Below, piece by piece: positions 1 to 9,996 of a DNA stretch of 64,000 bases. The position numbers and the translations under genes were made by a program. Within the stretch, counting starts at the first letter, position 1; every line of letters begins with the position of its first letter. Source of the stretch: Penicillus capitatus (taxonomy: Eukaryota; Chlorophyta). Where the stretch lies: contig OZ287704.1 of the NCBI GenBank assembly GCA_965649825.1, positions 62,001 to 126,000 of the forward strand, in the 5' to 3' direction. Below the pieces are notes generated by a model. That model had not been told where the DNA came from. It worked only from the letters and a program-made list of their open reading frames with translations, and made no database searches.

Positions 1-2925
1 GGAGGTGACTTCGTTTGGGAATGTATCTTTGGCATCTTCATTGCTCAGGTGGAATATCTGTTCAGACAAAGAAGGTTCACAAGAATGTCGCCAGCAACGT
101 TTCCTGCTCCAGTGCTTCGCTTGGTTTCGATACGTGTCAGAGGATTGTGTTCCGCAACGTTACCGTCGCACGGAACAAGGCAGAGTATGCAGGTGGACTG
201 TTTGTATCTTCTCTGGACTACATGACATTCTCGTGTGGTCCCAACGCGACATGGGCAAGCGATACGCACGAGCCATCGAAAGCCATGGTGGATCAACGGC
301 GACCCTTTTGCACAGAGATCTCAAACAATACCTTGATCAATGCATCCGCTACAGAAGCGGCCGATATTGGCACACGAGTTGCCAAACTGTCTGTCAAGGG
401 AGAACACCATCAGCTGAAGCCGATGGCCAGCGGCGACACACTTGTCGTTGTGTGCGAAGACATCCAGAATGCAACCTGTAACCGTTCCTTGGAGATCCTT
501 GTGAAGGACACTTTCGGTCAGCGCATTGAACAGGGACTCGACGATGCCAACCTGGAACTCACACTCTCCTCTGAAGCCATTCTGGGCGACCACCGATACA
601 AAGCCATCAGAGGGACGGCTGTGATCGACAGTACTCAGGCCTTTGGTGTGAATGTCAATAAGACACTGATGATCGCTGCTGAGGAAAACCGAGACGTCTA
701 CGTCCAGCTAGACCTCACCACAAGGGCGTGCTATCCAGGAGAAGTCATTCAGTCAAATCACTGCGCCACCTGTGCCGTTGACAAGTATGAATTCGATCCA
801 TCCCAGGAGAAATGTCGAAGCTGCGAAAAAAATGCACGATGCCGTGGAGGGGCTGCGCTTGTGCCGATTGACGGGTACTGGCATTCCACTCCATTCTCGC
901 CCGTCTTCTGCAAGTGCATCGATCAGAAGGCCTGCCAGTATGGAGGAAGGACAGACAAGCTCATGGCTTTCTATGAAAATGCTAGTGCATTGACGTCGCG
1001 ACTGAGTGCTCTGAATAAATTTATCGAAAAAGGAGGTCAGATGCCAGATTTCTCAGAATACCAGCAGTGCCTTGAAGGGTACGATGGGCCGCTCTGTGGT
1101 TCTTGTCAGCCGGACTACGGCCATTCGCACTCCTATGGATGCGAAGAATGTCCACAGGAGAAGACGACCGGCGTCCGCTTGACATTCGTAGCGGTATGGC
1201 TTTTCGTTGTGATCGGGTTGAACTGTGTCGTCACGTTGATGACCACCAATACCAGAATTGCATTCGCCAAATACGAACGGCAAGCAAAGATCATCACCGA
1301 AACAAGGGTTCTTCAAAGAACGGAGCACATTCAGGCCGCGCCTGTGCGAATCCCTCATCCTTTATCGGGCGAATCAGGTTTGTTAACGAACGATGTCATG
1401 CGCCTTCCCTTGGCCACCAGTAGCACAACCGCAGTTGCCGCCGCCACCCAGAGAAGACTCTATGCTCAGCAACTCATGCTTGCCGTTACCTTGACAGAGA
1501 TTCTTAAGGTCATGCCCGGCACGCACTGAACAGTTTGGAGACTCTGTTTCAGATTCTGGTCAACTACTTGCAAGTCACGGGCACTGCCTTACGCTTACAG
1601 ACGGAATGGACGGGGCCGCTTCGTATCCTGTTGCAGTTCGAAGGTAATTGCTGGTCAATCATATCTAGTCCTAAAATCGTGTTGACTCAGCTGGGTGGGT
1701 CGGATTCCTTGACGCCTTCATGTCGACTCCATTCGAGTGCGGTCTGGAAAAGGGTATCGCACCCGCATCCGTTTCTGCACTGTGGATGCGATTAACCATG
1801 CCGTGGTTGGCCCTGGCGGCTATAGAACTCACCTTTGTACTTGTCTGGCTCTGCACGCAACGCTATCGACACATGCGGGAGTTTCAACTCCCAACCTGCC
1901 TCATAGTGATCGCTCTCGTGTCTGTGAACTTCTCCTTCATCGACGTCACCAGAGAGCTCATGAGAGCCGTCAACTGTGTGCAGATCGCAGAGATGTGCAC
2001 AGACGATTCTGCTGGACATCCTTACGGCAACTATTCCTTGGACACAGCCGGAAGACTCTGGGCTGAAGACACGTCGCTGGTGTGTTTTGAAGGGAGTCAT
2101 TTGCCGCTCGGCATTGTGGGAATTATTGGACTCGCTGTCTCCTTCTGTGGAATCGTCACCATCATTCTCTGGCTGCCGATGAACAGAGAACACGTCGGAA
2201 AGAGCCAGTTCATCGCACGGTACTGGTTTATGTACCAGGCCTACAGAAACGAGTGGCATACCGTGTCCTGGGAGTCCGTGATCCTTGCAAGGAAGTCTGC
2301 CATCGTTGCCGTAGCGGTGTTCTCTGTTCATCTGAATCCTAATTTGCAAGCCGCCATGTGTGCCGGAATTCTAACCGTCGCTGTGGTCTTGCAAGCAATG
2401 TTCACGCCGTTCAAGATTCCGGAGAAGCACATCAGCCTGCCAGATTACGCCGGAGACATCTTCAAAAGGTTCTGCCTTCAGAACGTTGGACGTTGGTGGA
2501 TGCAATTCAACGATGCCATCCATCTCAATCTCATCGAAACTGCTTCGTTGGCATCTTCGGCAAGCGTCTACTTTTCAGCGATCGTCCTTCAAGATTCCGG
2601 TTCGTCTGTGCACGGGCGTCGAACAATATCAACCCTTTCGTTCGCCGCTAACGTGGCATTTGTGCTGTATGTTCTGTATCGTCTGTACGCTGGGGTCCAT
2701 CTCCTGTTGGATCTTAAGTTGGAGCAAGGCAATACGGCTTTCATAGCGGAGCATGAAAACGGAATGGGAATTCTCAGTCTCATCAGGAAGATCTGTGCCT
2801 TCCTTCGCGTTTTGCGCAGGAGTCGAATGGCGGACAGACTCATGGATGACGGCGTAGAAAAGAGCAACACTCTTGAGTTGAGTGTTTTACATGATCGTGA
2901 AACTGTAGAGACGGCGGCTGCATGA
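1..2925 (+). CDS. Beta-helix / Cys-rich / multi-TM surface protein, copy A (3' part)
   Basis: Only the last 929 codons are in the window. Exons that keep frame: 1-4, 49-1508, 1553-1643, 1691-2925 (TGA). Introns of 44, 44 and 47 nt sit at sites shared with copies C and D. The protein starts inside the right-handed beta-helix (turns with Asn-x-Ala and Tyr-Ala-Gly-Gly), then has a Cys-rich module beginning CYPGE near residue 229 with the signature GYWHSTPFSP, then a membrane domain of about seven hydrophobic segments from residue ~380 to the C-terminus. The plan resembles protist proteins annotated as polymorphic-outer-membrane-like with a TRP-like membrane tail. It is probably a plasma-membrane receptor or adhesin; its ligand and activity are unknown. 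No truncation is seen apart from the window edge. Confidence 0.85.
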
Positions 2926-3845
2926 TAGCAGACAGTGGAAACTGTTTTGCCTAGAGATGTCTTTCATATTGTAAATTGTGAACACACCGACTTCTCGGAT
3001 CTCGACAGCGCAACGCCGTTTGACATAGGCCAAACAGAGGCCGTGCCCGATGTCAGATCCCAGGGATGGCTTTCTCTGAATTTTTATGTACCCAATAGTC
3101 AGAAGGAATTTAACAGAGATCGATTTGCACACTTGAAGCGATGGTTGGCCAGAACGAATGAGATCTCCTCTGCCAATCACGACGATCTTGTAGCAGACTC
3201 CTCTTCGGGATGTACGTACACTTGTGCGCATGAGGACGTTGCATAGCTCTTTCAGAAGTACCGCCGGCTGTGGGACGCGACAAGCCCAGACTGGAACAGA
3301 CACGACAGTCGATCGACCTGAGATCTACCGCTACCTGCACTTGGACACATAATCCAAAATCGAAGTCGTTTCTTTGGCTGAGATGTGGCCCAGAAAAATC
3401 AAAACGGTAACTTTTCAGTGATGTATCTTCTTCGATATCCGATCTTACCTTCCCTCATTCTCTTGCTTTCTTCAACAAACTCTTGCAGGACGGGATGCGG
3501 GAACTGCGATAGATGACAACGTAGCAACACAATGAGCGACATTCCTTCGTGATGAGATTTCTCTTTTTTGTCTTGTCTACTTTTACGGGGAACATTGCAT
3601 CGACTGTAGGAATCCATCGCTGTGGCGAATCTCTTGTCGATTCCTGTCTCCGACAGCGGCTCGCAGCTTGTCGTATCGAGAGTTCTCACTAACCGTTCCT
3701 CAAACTCTGCACTGAGAAGTTAACAGTTGACGTCGTGTCTATGCCTCGTTCTTGGTTGAGAAAAAATGACCCCCTCTGTTTTTGGACTATAAATGCTTAG
3801 CAACGGTGCATTCGTTTGTCGATACTCCACAACGCGATTAGAGTC
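2926..3845. other. Intergenic region and promoter of the Cys-rich 4-TM gene
   Basis: No convincing gene. From about 3240 to 3845 the sequence is clearly related to 63440-63855, the upstream region of the paralogous gene at 63856. A block around 3725-3810 is best conserved and includes GTTGACGTCGTGTC and a TATAAAT at 3788-3794, about 55 bp before the ATG at 3846; the matching segment in the other copy reads CAATAAATGCTTAGCAAC. This is inferred to be the shared core promoter. Confidence 0.5.
3788..3794 (+). promoter_or_regulatory. TATA-like box
   Basis: TATAAAT about 55 bp upstream of the ATG at 3846, within a block conserved upstream of the paralogue at 63856. Copy B of the surface family has a similar TATAAAT about 40 bp before its ATG. 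Confidence 0.4.
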
Positions 3846-3871
3846 ATGGCCACGCGCAGATACCTTTGTAT
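3846..3871 (+). pseudogene. 5' codons of the Cys-rich 4-TM gene, cut off by a LINE insertion
   Basis: ATG at 3846 begins codons matching the first codons of the paralogue at 63856 (MATRRYLC versus MAAQRYLC), then runs straight into the LINE and stops at TGA. The remaining codons resume at 8690 on the other side of the element. The frame is continuous if the LINE and one 12-bp target-site duplication are ignored. Confidence 0.8.
3860..3871. repeat. LINE target-site duplication, left copy
   Basis: ATACCTTTGTAT, identical to 8680-8691. It lies inside the signal-peptide codons of the interrupted host gene. Confidence 0.85.
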
Positions 3872-3941
3872 ATATATATGAATCAGGTGTGTTACAGCCC
3901 CGTGTGCCCTTGGCATGTGGGGAAACATCTACAAAATGTGT

Positions 3942-6900
3942 TCAGAGATTCAAGTGGATCAGACCCCACTTTCTTAGTAACTGGCCGAGAAATTTGATAA
4001 GGGTTTTTATAAATTCCCATTTCTGGAGGAACTGGTTGGTTTCAACGGCATTCTGAGGAATCTTCCAGAGAGTTCTTCTTTCTTCCTGAAGATGAGGGCA
4101 AGTGAAAACATGGATTTGATCTTCGTCTTGCATCTGGCAGAGGCGGCAAAGTTGTGATTCGGACTTCCCTATACGGCAGAGGTGGGTCATTGCAGGCCAA
4201 TGCGCTAGCAGGTACTGCGCGAGTAAAGTGAGCTCGGAACGTCTTAGTTTTCGAAAAGGCCATTTGGGCCATGCATAGAAGGGGCCCCACCGGAGGGCCG
4301 ATCGGCCAGCCGAGGGGTTGGCTTGCTCCCAGTCTTGGACTTGCTGTGTTCTTATGATTTCTCGGATACTTTCCTTCCAGTCCTTGTAAGACAGCTTCCA
4401 GGGGGGTTTGAGACCCTCTTTAATGCGTTTTTGCAATTCGATTGCTAGCTCCAGTTTCCCTGCTGTGTAGGTTGCCTTGGGAGGCTGCGACCGTGAGTCT
4501 TGTGTTTCAAGAAGGGGCTCCAGTACTCGGCGTGGGAGGAAGAACGCTGACCTCAGAAGGAGTTCTTTGTATCTTGTTTGAATGTTCTCAAGTCCCGCAA
4601 GATGGATCACTTCTGTGAACGGGGAAGATGGGAGCGCGCCAAGTATCCAGAGAGAGCACAGTCGGATGATCCGGTCTAGCGCCAAGTGGATGGACTTAAC
4701 CCGGAGTCGAAAGCCCCATGCTTCAATCGCATACGTGAGAATTGGGAGGACAGCCCCCCTGACCAGCTGTCTTAGGACCGTAGGGCTGGTGCCAAAGTAT
4801 GTAGAGGCAATCATCTTCATCTGCGTGAGGCGGCGGAGTGCTGTTGCCCGAATAAAGTCCACGTGTTGGTGCATCAGGAGGCGCCGATCGATTTGGATGC
4901 CAAGATAGCGTAACGACTGAGCTGGCAGTAAAGTCTTGTTGTTGAATCGGAGATGCGGGCTTGTTTGCTTACGAAGGCGGGATATAAAGATCGTTTGGGT
5001 CTTGTCTGCGTTAAATTGCATCTCGAACTTGATTGCCCATGCTTCGAGTTTCCTTAGGGTCATTTGGACGTCCGTTGCGTCTGTGCCGTCCGCGTTGAGC
5101 TCCCTCCAAATCACTAGGTCATCCGCGTACATTTGTCCTTCCACCTGACCGGTTAACGACTCCAGTATACTATTAGCATACGTTATGAAGAGAGCTGGTG
5201 ACAGCGGAGATCCTTGTGGGAGACCTCTTTGCGGAAAATGTGTCCAACTACCTGAGCCTACTGACAAGGAAGCTTCACGTTGTCTGTAGAAGCCGTCCAG
5301 TAAACGGAGGAGGGGCCTTGGAACTCCAGCGTCTTGAAGTATCTTCCACATGACATCAGGGTCGGTTGAGTCGAAGGCGGCTTGAAGATCGAAGGAAATG
5401 ACCAATAGTTGCTTCTTGTTGTTGAGGGCGTTTGTGGCCTTCTCGAGGATGCGGGAGATTGCTTGAGTCGTGGATCGGTTCCTGCGGAAGCCGTATTGGT
5501 GCTTTGACCATTGCCCTGTGCCCTCCATGTGACTCGTGAGTCGGCTGCGGAGGAGCGTCTCGAACTTCTTTCCCATGCACGACAAGAGCGATATGGGGCG
5601 GTACCCAGCGACGTTTGTTGGATCTTTTCCAGGCTTGGGAACGCTGATGATGTTGGCCTTCCGGAAAGCTGCCGGGAAGTATCCTAGGACGAAGCATGCA
5701 TTGAAAATCCGGCACAATGGATGTGCCAGAAACTCTCTTAGCTTTTGAAAGAGCAGGTTTGGGATTCCGTCAGGGCCGGCTGCCGCGAGAGGTTTCCCAC
5801 TCTTGAGGACTTCAAGGACTTCAACGGTCTGGAATTCGTTATCTTCTGGTTCGAGGGGCGGCAAGGATGCGATCCAGTTGCGGTGAGTATGTGCACAGTG
5901 TGATTTATGCGACTCTGGACTATGGGGTGCCGGTTGTACAAAGTACTTTTTTGCCAGCTCCGCTGCAATCTTGGAGGGTTCCACGAGCGTTTCTTGCGGA
6001 GTCTTGAGGTAGTCAATGTCATAGGAGCGTTTTCTTCCAGTCAGTCTCTGGACTCCATTCCACATGCTGTCGTTCCCGAGGGAGGCACAGAAGTCCTGAA
6101 AAGCCTTTTGCTTTTTGGTCCGGGCTAGCGCCCGGAATTCCTGGATGCGGATGTTTTTTACCTCCTTATTGACCTCCGTGGGGGACCTTTTCCACGTGCG
6201 CTCGGCGTCCTTCATGCGGAGATGTTGCGCGCGAACTTCCATGTCGTACCACGGCCTTGATTTGTTGCACACTCGCTTAGCTGGGACGTGTTTCTGGATC
6301 AGACGCTGCAGTGTCTCCGTAAGCATTCCGACGCTATCATCAATTTCTTGTTTGGTGCAGATTGGAAGTTCTTCATCTCCCATGAGGCCCAGGTTTTGCA
6401 GGTCAATTTCCAGATCTTCGGAAGCTTGATCCCAGTCGGCTTTTTTCCAGTCCAAACTCGTCCGTATTGGAGCTTTGTTCGGGGACAGTTGTAACTGTGT
6501 GACAATCAGCTCATGGTCTGTCACCGCAATTAGATCCTCTTCCACGCGCCAGCTGGTAACAATGTCGAGCACCGGACTAGTGACAATGCTGAGATCAATC
6601 CAGTGTCCTTTTCCCCGGGCGTCATGGAACGTTGGAGGAGACTCCAAGTCGTTGAGGACCACCATCCCAAGTTGTATGATCATGTCTTCAAGGGACTCTC
6701 CGATGGGATTGGGTTCAAGGACCGGGCTCCACAGAGGACTATGACCATTGCTATCTCCGAGGGCAATGATTTTCGGATATCTGGGGCGTGCAAGTTCGAT
6801 CATTTCCTTGAGTTGGAGAAGCGCGGTGTCTCGATCGGCAGGTTTGATGTAGAAGCTTAATAGACCTAAAGGACCTTTACCAGTTCGGAGGGTGATCCCA

Positions 6901-7175
6901 GTGGCGAATTCCATGGGCGTCGTTAGGAGGGAATATTCCAATTGCTTGTGTAGGAGGAAGCCCGCCCAGCATTCTTTGTCTTTTATCCCAATCCAACGGA
7001 AATCCTCCACTCCGGATATCTTGTCCGAGCGTAATTTCTGGGGTGGGTCGGATATTGCAATGACGTCCATCTCAGTGATAAGTGGTATATGCATGAGTGA
7101 GTCCAGTGCTTGAATGCTCGCTCGGAGGTTGATTTGTCCAATCTTTATTTCTCTGTGTTCCGAGGAGGACCACAT
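3942..7175 (-). CDS. LINE ORF2: endonuclease / reverse transcriptase
   Basis: 1077 aa, uninterrupted. The N-terminal ~240 residues form an APE-type endonuclease, with GDSNGH near 140-145, a WIDL-type strand near 192 and TDHE near 219-222. The reverse transcriptase spans about 450-770, with RPISLLS (~526), QYGFR (~560), FDLQAAFD (~595), GLPQGSPLSP (~651) and the catalytic YADD (~683-686). A C-terminal Cys/His finger (CRLC...H....C) lies near 1015-1030. No RNase H domain is evident between the RT and the finger. The enzyme nicks target DNA and reverse-transcribes the element RNA in place. All visible catalytic motifs are intact, so it may be functional. Confidence 0.95.
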   Translation of the reverse strand: MWSSSEHREIKIGQINLRASIQALDSLMHIPLITEMDVIAISDPPQKLRSDKISGVEDFRWIGIKDKECWAGFLLHKQLEYSLLTTPMEFATGITLRTGKGPLGLLSFYIKPADRDTALLQLKEMIELARPRYPKIIALGDSNGHSPLWSPVLEPNPIGESLEDMIIQLGMVVLNDLESPPTFHDARGKGHWIDLSIVTSPVLDIVTSWRVEEDLIAVTDHELIVTQLQLSPNKAPIRTSLDWKKADWDQASEDLEIDLQNLGLMGDEELPICTKQEIDDSVGMLTETLQRLIQKHVPAKRVCNKSRPWYDMEVRAQHLRMKDAERTWKRSPTEVNKEVKNIRIQEFRALARTKKQKAFQDFCASLGNDSMWNGVQRLTGRKRSYDIDYLKTPQETLVEPSKIAAELAKKYFVQPAPHSPESHKSHCAHTHRNWIASLPPLEPEDNEFQTVEVLEVLKSGKPLAAAGPDGIPNLLFQKLREFLAHPLCRIFNACFVLGYFPAAFRKANIISVPKPGKDPTNVAGYRPISLLSCMGKKFETLLRSRLTSHMEGTGQWSKHQYGFRRNRSTTQAISRILEKATNALNNKKQLLVISFDLQAAFDSTDPDVMWKILQDAGVPRPLLRLLDGFYRQREASLSVGSGSWTHFPQRGLPQGSPLSPALFITYANSILESLTGQVEGQMYADDLVIWRELNADGTDATDVQMTLRKLEAWAIKFEMQFNADKTQTIFISRLRKQTSPHLRFNNKTLLPAQSLRYLGIQIDRRLLMHQHVDFIRATALRRLTQMKMIASTYFGTSPTVLRQLVRGAVLPILTYAIEAWGFRLRVKSIHLALDRIIRLCSLWILGALPSSPFTEVIHLAGLENIQTRYKELLLRSAFFLPRRVLEPLLETQDSRSQPPKATYTAGKLELAIELQKRIKEGLKPPWKLSYKDWKESIREIIRTQQVQDWEQANPSAGRSALRWGPFYAWPKWPFRKLRRSELTLLAQYLLAHWPAMTHLCRIGKSESQLCRLCQMQDEDQIHVFTCPHLQEERRTLWKIPQNAVETNQFLQKWEFIKTLIKFLGQLLRKWGLIHLNL

Positions 7176-7219
7176 TTTAGTGGTTCTTCCCGAGGCTGAT
7201 CACGAGGTACGGTTCTTTT

Positions 7220-8659
7220 CTACTCTTGGCGGGAGAGGGGGGTTTTCCGTGTCCTCTCTTCTTCTTCGGGATCTTCTGTCCAATCTGTCGGTCCCACCTT
7301 GTGCAACTGAACTGTTGCAGCTTCAGAGTTCTTTGGTTTCTTGTCACAGTCTTCACTGCGATGTCTTCCATGACAGTGGCGACAGCTTGAAGCGAACCTA
7401 CACTCATTTATCGTGTGGAATCCCAAGCGACCGCAGTTGAGGCATCTCTTCTTGAGCGGTTCATACAAGCGGACGTGGCATAGTCTGTAGCCCATTACTA
7501 CCGCTCCATGTCTGTAAATCGCGTCGTGCAATGCGGGTTTGAGATGGACCCGAACTGAGCGAGAGTCTTCCAATTCTTCCGTCGCGGGGTTCCTCCATTT
7601 GAGTCTTGAGACTTGGAGAATGCTATCAAAGGCCATGTCGGCTTCCAATCCGTGGAGCTCGGCATTCCGGCTGACGAGTTCTTCTTTAATCTCGGCTTCG
7701 GAGATACTCTTGTCAACTTCTTGGATCACCAAGGAAGGTCCCTGGGGAACTGAAGGAAGATCAAGTTTCTTCCATGTGCCTTTCGAGGCGGTAACGATTG
7801 TCATGTCTCCCGATTCTTGCAGATGTTCCCATGCGTGTTCTGTAAGTTGGATCTGAAAGCCTCCGCGTTCCAGGCGTCTGAGATACTCCACCTGTTTTCG
7901 AGATCTCATGTTTGATGGGAGCCGAGCGGCGATGGCTGCCGTAATTTCTCTTTCAAATTGGATAATGGAGATTTCCATTCGCCTGAAGCCATCACATTCG
8001 GGCACCCACACCCCAGAGCGAGAGCGATCCGTTTTGGGAGGGGCCAACAGTTTCTTGGCTTCTTCTCTGGCTTGTTTAATTGGCTCCGGGGTTTTTCTGC
8101 GAGTTGGTGGAGCATCCCATGGGCTGCGCAAAGCAGCATCGCGGTATGATCTTCGCCTCTCTGGCGGCATCGGAACTCGTTCTTCTATTACCTTGGGCGA
8201 CGGTTGAGATAGTAGGGCTAGTCTCAAGCCTCCTATCAGCCCTTCAAGCATGTGAGCTGCTGCATTCAGTGGTGTCTCTACGTCCCCGTCATCGTTGATA
8301 AGGGCTGCCTGCGCTTTTTTGACCTCCGTGGTAGCCTTTAGGAGACCCCGAAGTGCCAGGTCAACAGGGGAGGTGTCGCTGGATAGCTCGATGGGCTGTT
8401 TGTCGGCGGAGGTGTTCGCCGACTGCTGACCTTCTCCTTCGTCAGTTCTACGCGAGTCGCAGAAAGCTTTAAGCAAACGACGTAGGTCATCTGCCGTTGT
8501 CTTCTTTTGGTGACCGTTGACGCCAAGTTTCTGACACCAAGCACGGATTGCAGCGAGCTTTGCTTCTTTAATTTCGCGGTCGGAAGGTAGCGGTTCCGCC
8601 TCGCGGCATCGTCGCGCCTTCGCGGTTGATGAGCTTGATCCGGTCGCCGGAGAGCTCAT
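7220..8659 (-). CDS. LINE ORF1: gag-like RNA-binding protein with zinc knuckles
   Basis: 479 aa, uninterrupted, starting at the ATG nearest the element's 5' end. It has a Ser/Arg/Glu-rich N-terminal half, then two consecutive CCHC zinc knuckles near residues 405-440 (CLNCGRLGFHTINEC and CRHCHGRHRSEDC). ORF1 proteins of this type coat the element RNA and help form the ribonucleoprotein used for target-primed reverse transcription. The gene ends 44 nt before ORF2 starts, so both are probably made from one transcript. Confidence 0.9.
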   Translation of the reverse strand: MSSPATGSSSSTAKARRCREAEPLPSDREIKEAKLAAIRAWCQKLGVNGHQKKTTADDLRRLLKAFCDSRRTDEGEGQQSANTSADKQPIELSSDTSPVDLALRGLLKATTEVKKAQAALINDDGDVETPLNAAAHMLEGLIGGLRLALLSQPSPKVIEERVPMPPERRRSYRDAALRSPWDAPPTRRKTPEPIKQAREEAKKLLAPPKTDRSRSGVWVPECDGFRRMEISIIQFEREITAAIAARLPSNMRSRKQVEYLRRLERGGFQIQLTEHAWEHLQESGDMTIVTASKGTWKKLDLPSVPQGPSLVIQEVDKSISEAEIKEELVSRNAELHGLEADMAFDSILQVSRLKWRNPATEELEDSRSVRVHLKPALHDAIYRHGAVVMGYRLCHVRLYEPLKKRCLNCGRLGFHTINECRFASSCRHCHGRHRSEDCDKKPKNSEAATVQLHKVGPTDWTEDPEEEERTRKTPLSRQE

Positions 8660-8679
8660 GCGTACGACAAAAAGGATAT

Positions 8680-8691
8680 ATACCTTTGTAT
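8680..8691. repeat. LINE target-site duplication, right copy
   Basis: ATACCTTTGTAT, identical to 3860-3871. The final AT forms the first two bases of the ATG at 8690. Confidence 0.85.
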
Positions 8692-9751
8692 GGCAACCTA
8701 TGTCATTGTTGCAGCATTAGGAGTGTCCAGTGAGACAGCTCACGATTTAAAGGACGGTTTACAGTCGTGGAGTCACATGAGACAGGAAGCCGGATATTAC
8801 ACCAAGTCCGGCGTTTACAGAGGAGGCCTGTGGCGCATCGCCAGCAACAGAGAGTCGGAAGTCTACCACTGTCTCAAAGACGCCAGCAGTCGCTGTACCA
8901 TCTGGAATACGCACGAAAAGAATCAAGTGGAAGAAGAACGCGGCAAGTGTAGCTGTGCCGCGACGGAGCTGTCCTACTGCGAACAATGGACGTGTACGAC
9001 GAAGCGCGTCAGTTTACGCCACTACACTCGTTTCAAGGATACCTTGGAGTGTGGATGCGTCAGTCCGTCTCCCAACGAGAGATATTGTTCCGAGTGGGCA
9101 TGCACAGAGCGCAGCTCCTCGGGCCATTCTGAACAAGAAGACTACCAATGTGTGGAGGAGGACGTCACTGGAGAGTATTGCTATCGCTGGAACGGCAACA
9201 TTTCTTCCAGTCTCGAGATCGAGTCCTCTTTGTGCGAGTGCTTCGAGAGGGGAAAGCACTTCTGTAAACACTGGGAATGCCGAGAGAGGTCCATGATCCG
9301 CTGCGCTGCGCATTGGGGTGGATGGTGCAGCATTGAGATCGCCGTCTTCGTAGGAGGGATCTTTGGACTTTACTACTTGATGCAGATCTGGTGTATTCTT
9401 CGAAAAGAGCCTTGGCGCGAGTTGAACCGCCTAGTGTTGTCCAAGTCGCACGTGGTCGGACTGCTCCTGTTTTGCCTGATGATACCGTCGGAGCTACTCT
9501 ACAGATTCTGTTGCTTATCCTATCTGTTGGGTCAAAATGAACGAACAAATCTCAAATCGACTTGCTTGTTGTTGAAGTGGTCTCTGCTACTTTGTCTACC
9601 TTGGTTGATAGGAGTCGTCATATGGGGTGGGTTGTTGGCCTGCGCCATCGTAATCCCAGTTTGGATTGTCGTCTTTCTTATCATCGCATTCTCGCTTTAC
9701 TTTGAACGAATCCCGCATGATCGCCGAGTGCATCCTTCTTCACAAGTGTGA
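8690..9751 (+). CDS. Cys-rich repeat protein with four TM segments (5' end displaced by LINE)
   Basis: 353 codons from an internal ATG at 8690. The original start is inferred at 3846, before the LINE, because the codons join in frame there and match the paralogue at 63856. What is left still begins with a hydrophobic stretch (MATYVIVAALGVSS) that could act as a signal peptide, so the gene may survive with a shorter leader. The ectodomain (about 60-215) carries four degenerate modules each ending in [YF]C..W.C (YCEQWTC, YCSEWAC, YCYRWNG, FCKHWEC), spaced 35-45 residues. Four hydrophobic segments follow (about 225-335). I recognise no known family. It is probably a surface membrane protein. Confidence 0.75.
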   Translation: MATYVIVAALGVSSETAHDLKDGLQSWSHMRQEAGYYTKSGVYRGGLWRIASNRESEVYHCLKDASSRCTIWNTHEKNQVEEERGKCSCAATELSYCEQWTCTTKRVSLRHYTRFKDTLECGCVSPSPNERYCSEWACTERSSSGHSEQEDYQCVEEDVTGEYCYRWNGNISSSLEIESSLCECFERGKHFCKHWECRERSMIRCAAHWGGWCSIEIAVFVGGIFGLYYLMQIWCILRKEPWRELNRLVLSKSHVVGLLLFCLMIPSELLYRFCCLSYLLGQNERTNLKSTCLLLKWSLLLCLPWLIGVVIWGGLLACAIVIPVWIVVFLIIAFSLYFERIPHDRRVHPSSQV

Positions 9752-9834
9752 TCGTTCTTCAGCTTTATGTTGTCATTGTTAAGCAACGCTTGTAAAATCC
9801 CTTTTGTGCGGACGCATAGAAAATTTAAACAAAG
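9752..9834. other. Short intergenic spacer
   Basis: Nothing recognisable except a CTTAGCAAC-like word also present in the gene's promoter region. Confidence 0.3.
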
Positions 9835-9996
9835 TGAATGGCTGCGAAATGCCTGTCAACAACGTTTGTTGAGTTTGCCGCGCTTTTTGTTACTGGCTCC
9901 GGCTTGCTGGTTGAGGAAGTGAAAGATCCGCAGTGCATGCATGGTTCGCGGTGACGTCGGCGACAAGCACGTTTAGCATCCACTCGCCCAGTCTGC

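Larger units (their letters stand above)
3872..8679 (-). mobile_element. Non-LTR retrotransposon (APE-type LINE, Jockey/I-like), near full length
   Basis: A 4.8 kb element on the minus strand with two long intact ORFs, ORF1 (gag-like, 8659-7220) and ORF2 (endonuclease plus reverse transcriptase, 7175-3942), 44 nt apart. It is flanked by a 12-bp direct repeat ATACCTTTGTAT at 3860-3871 and 8680-8691, read as the target-site duplication. The 3' end (left side) finishes in a short TA-rich tail instead of poly(A), as in I-type elements. Only about 20 nt precede the ORF1 ATG, so the 5' UTR is very short or slightly truncated. The intact ORFs and matching duplications suggest a young insertion. Confidence 0.92.

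Noticed and set aside
23-48. 26-nt intron at the very start of the window
   Set aside because: A 44-nt intron (5-48) gives the same frame, uses a site conserved in copies C and D, and has normal length.
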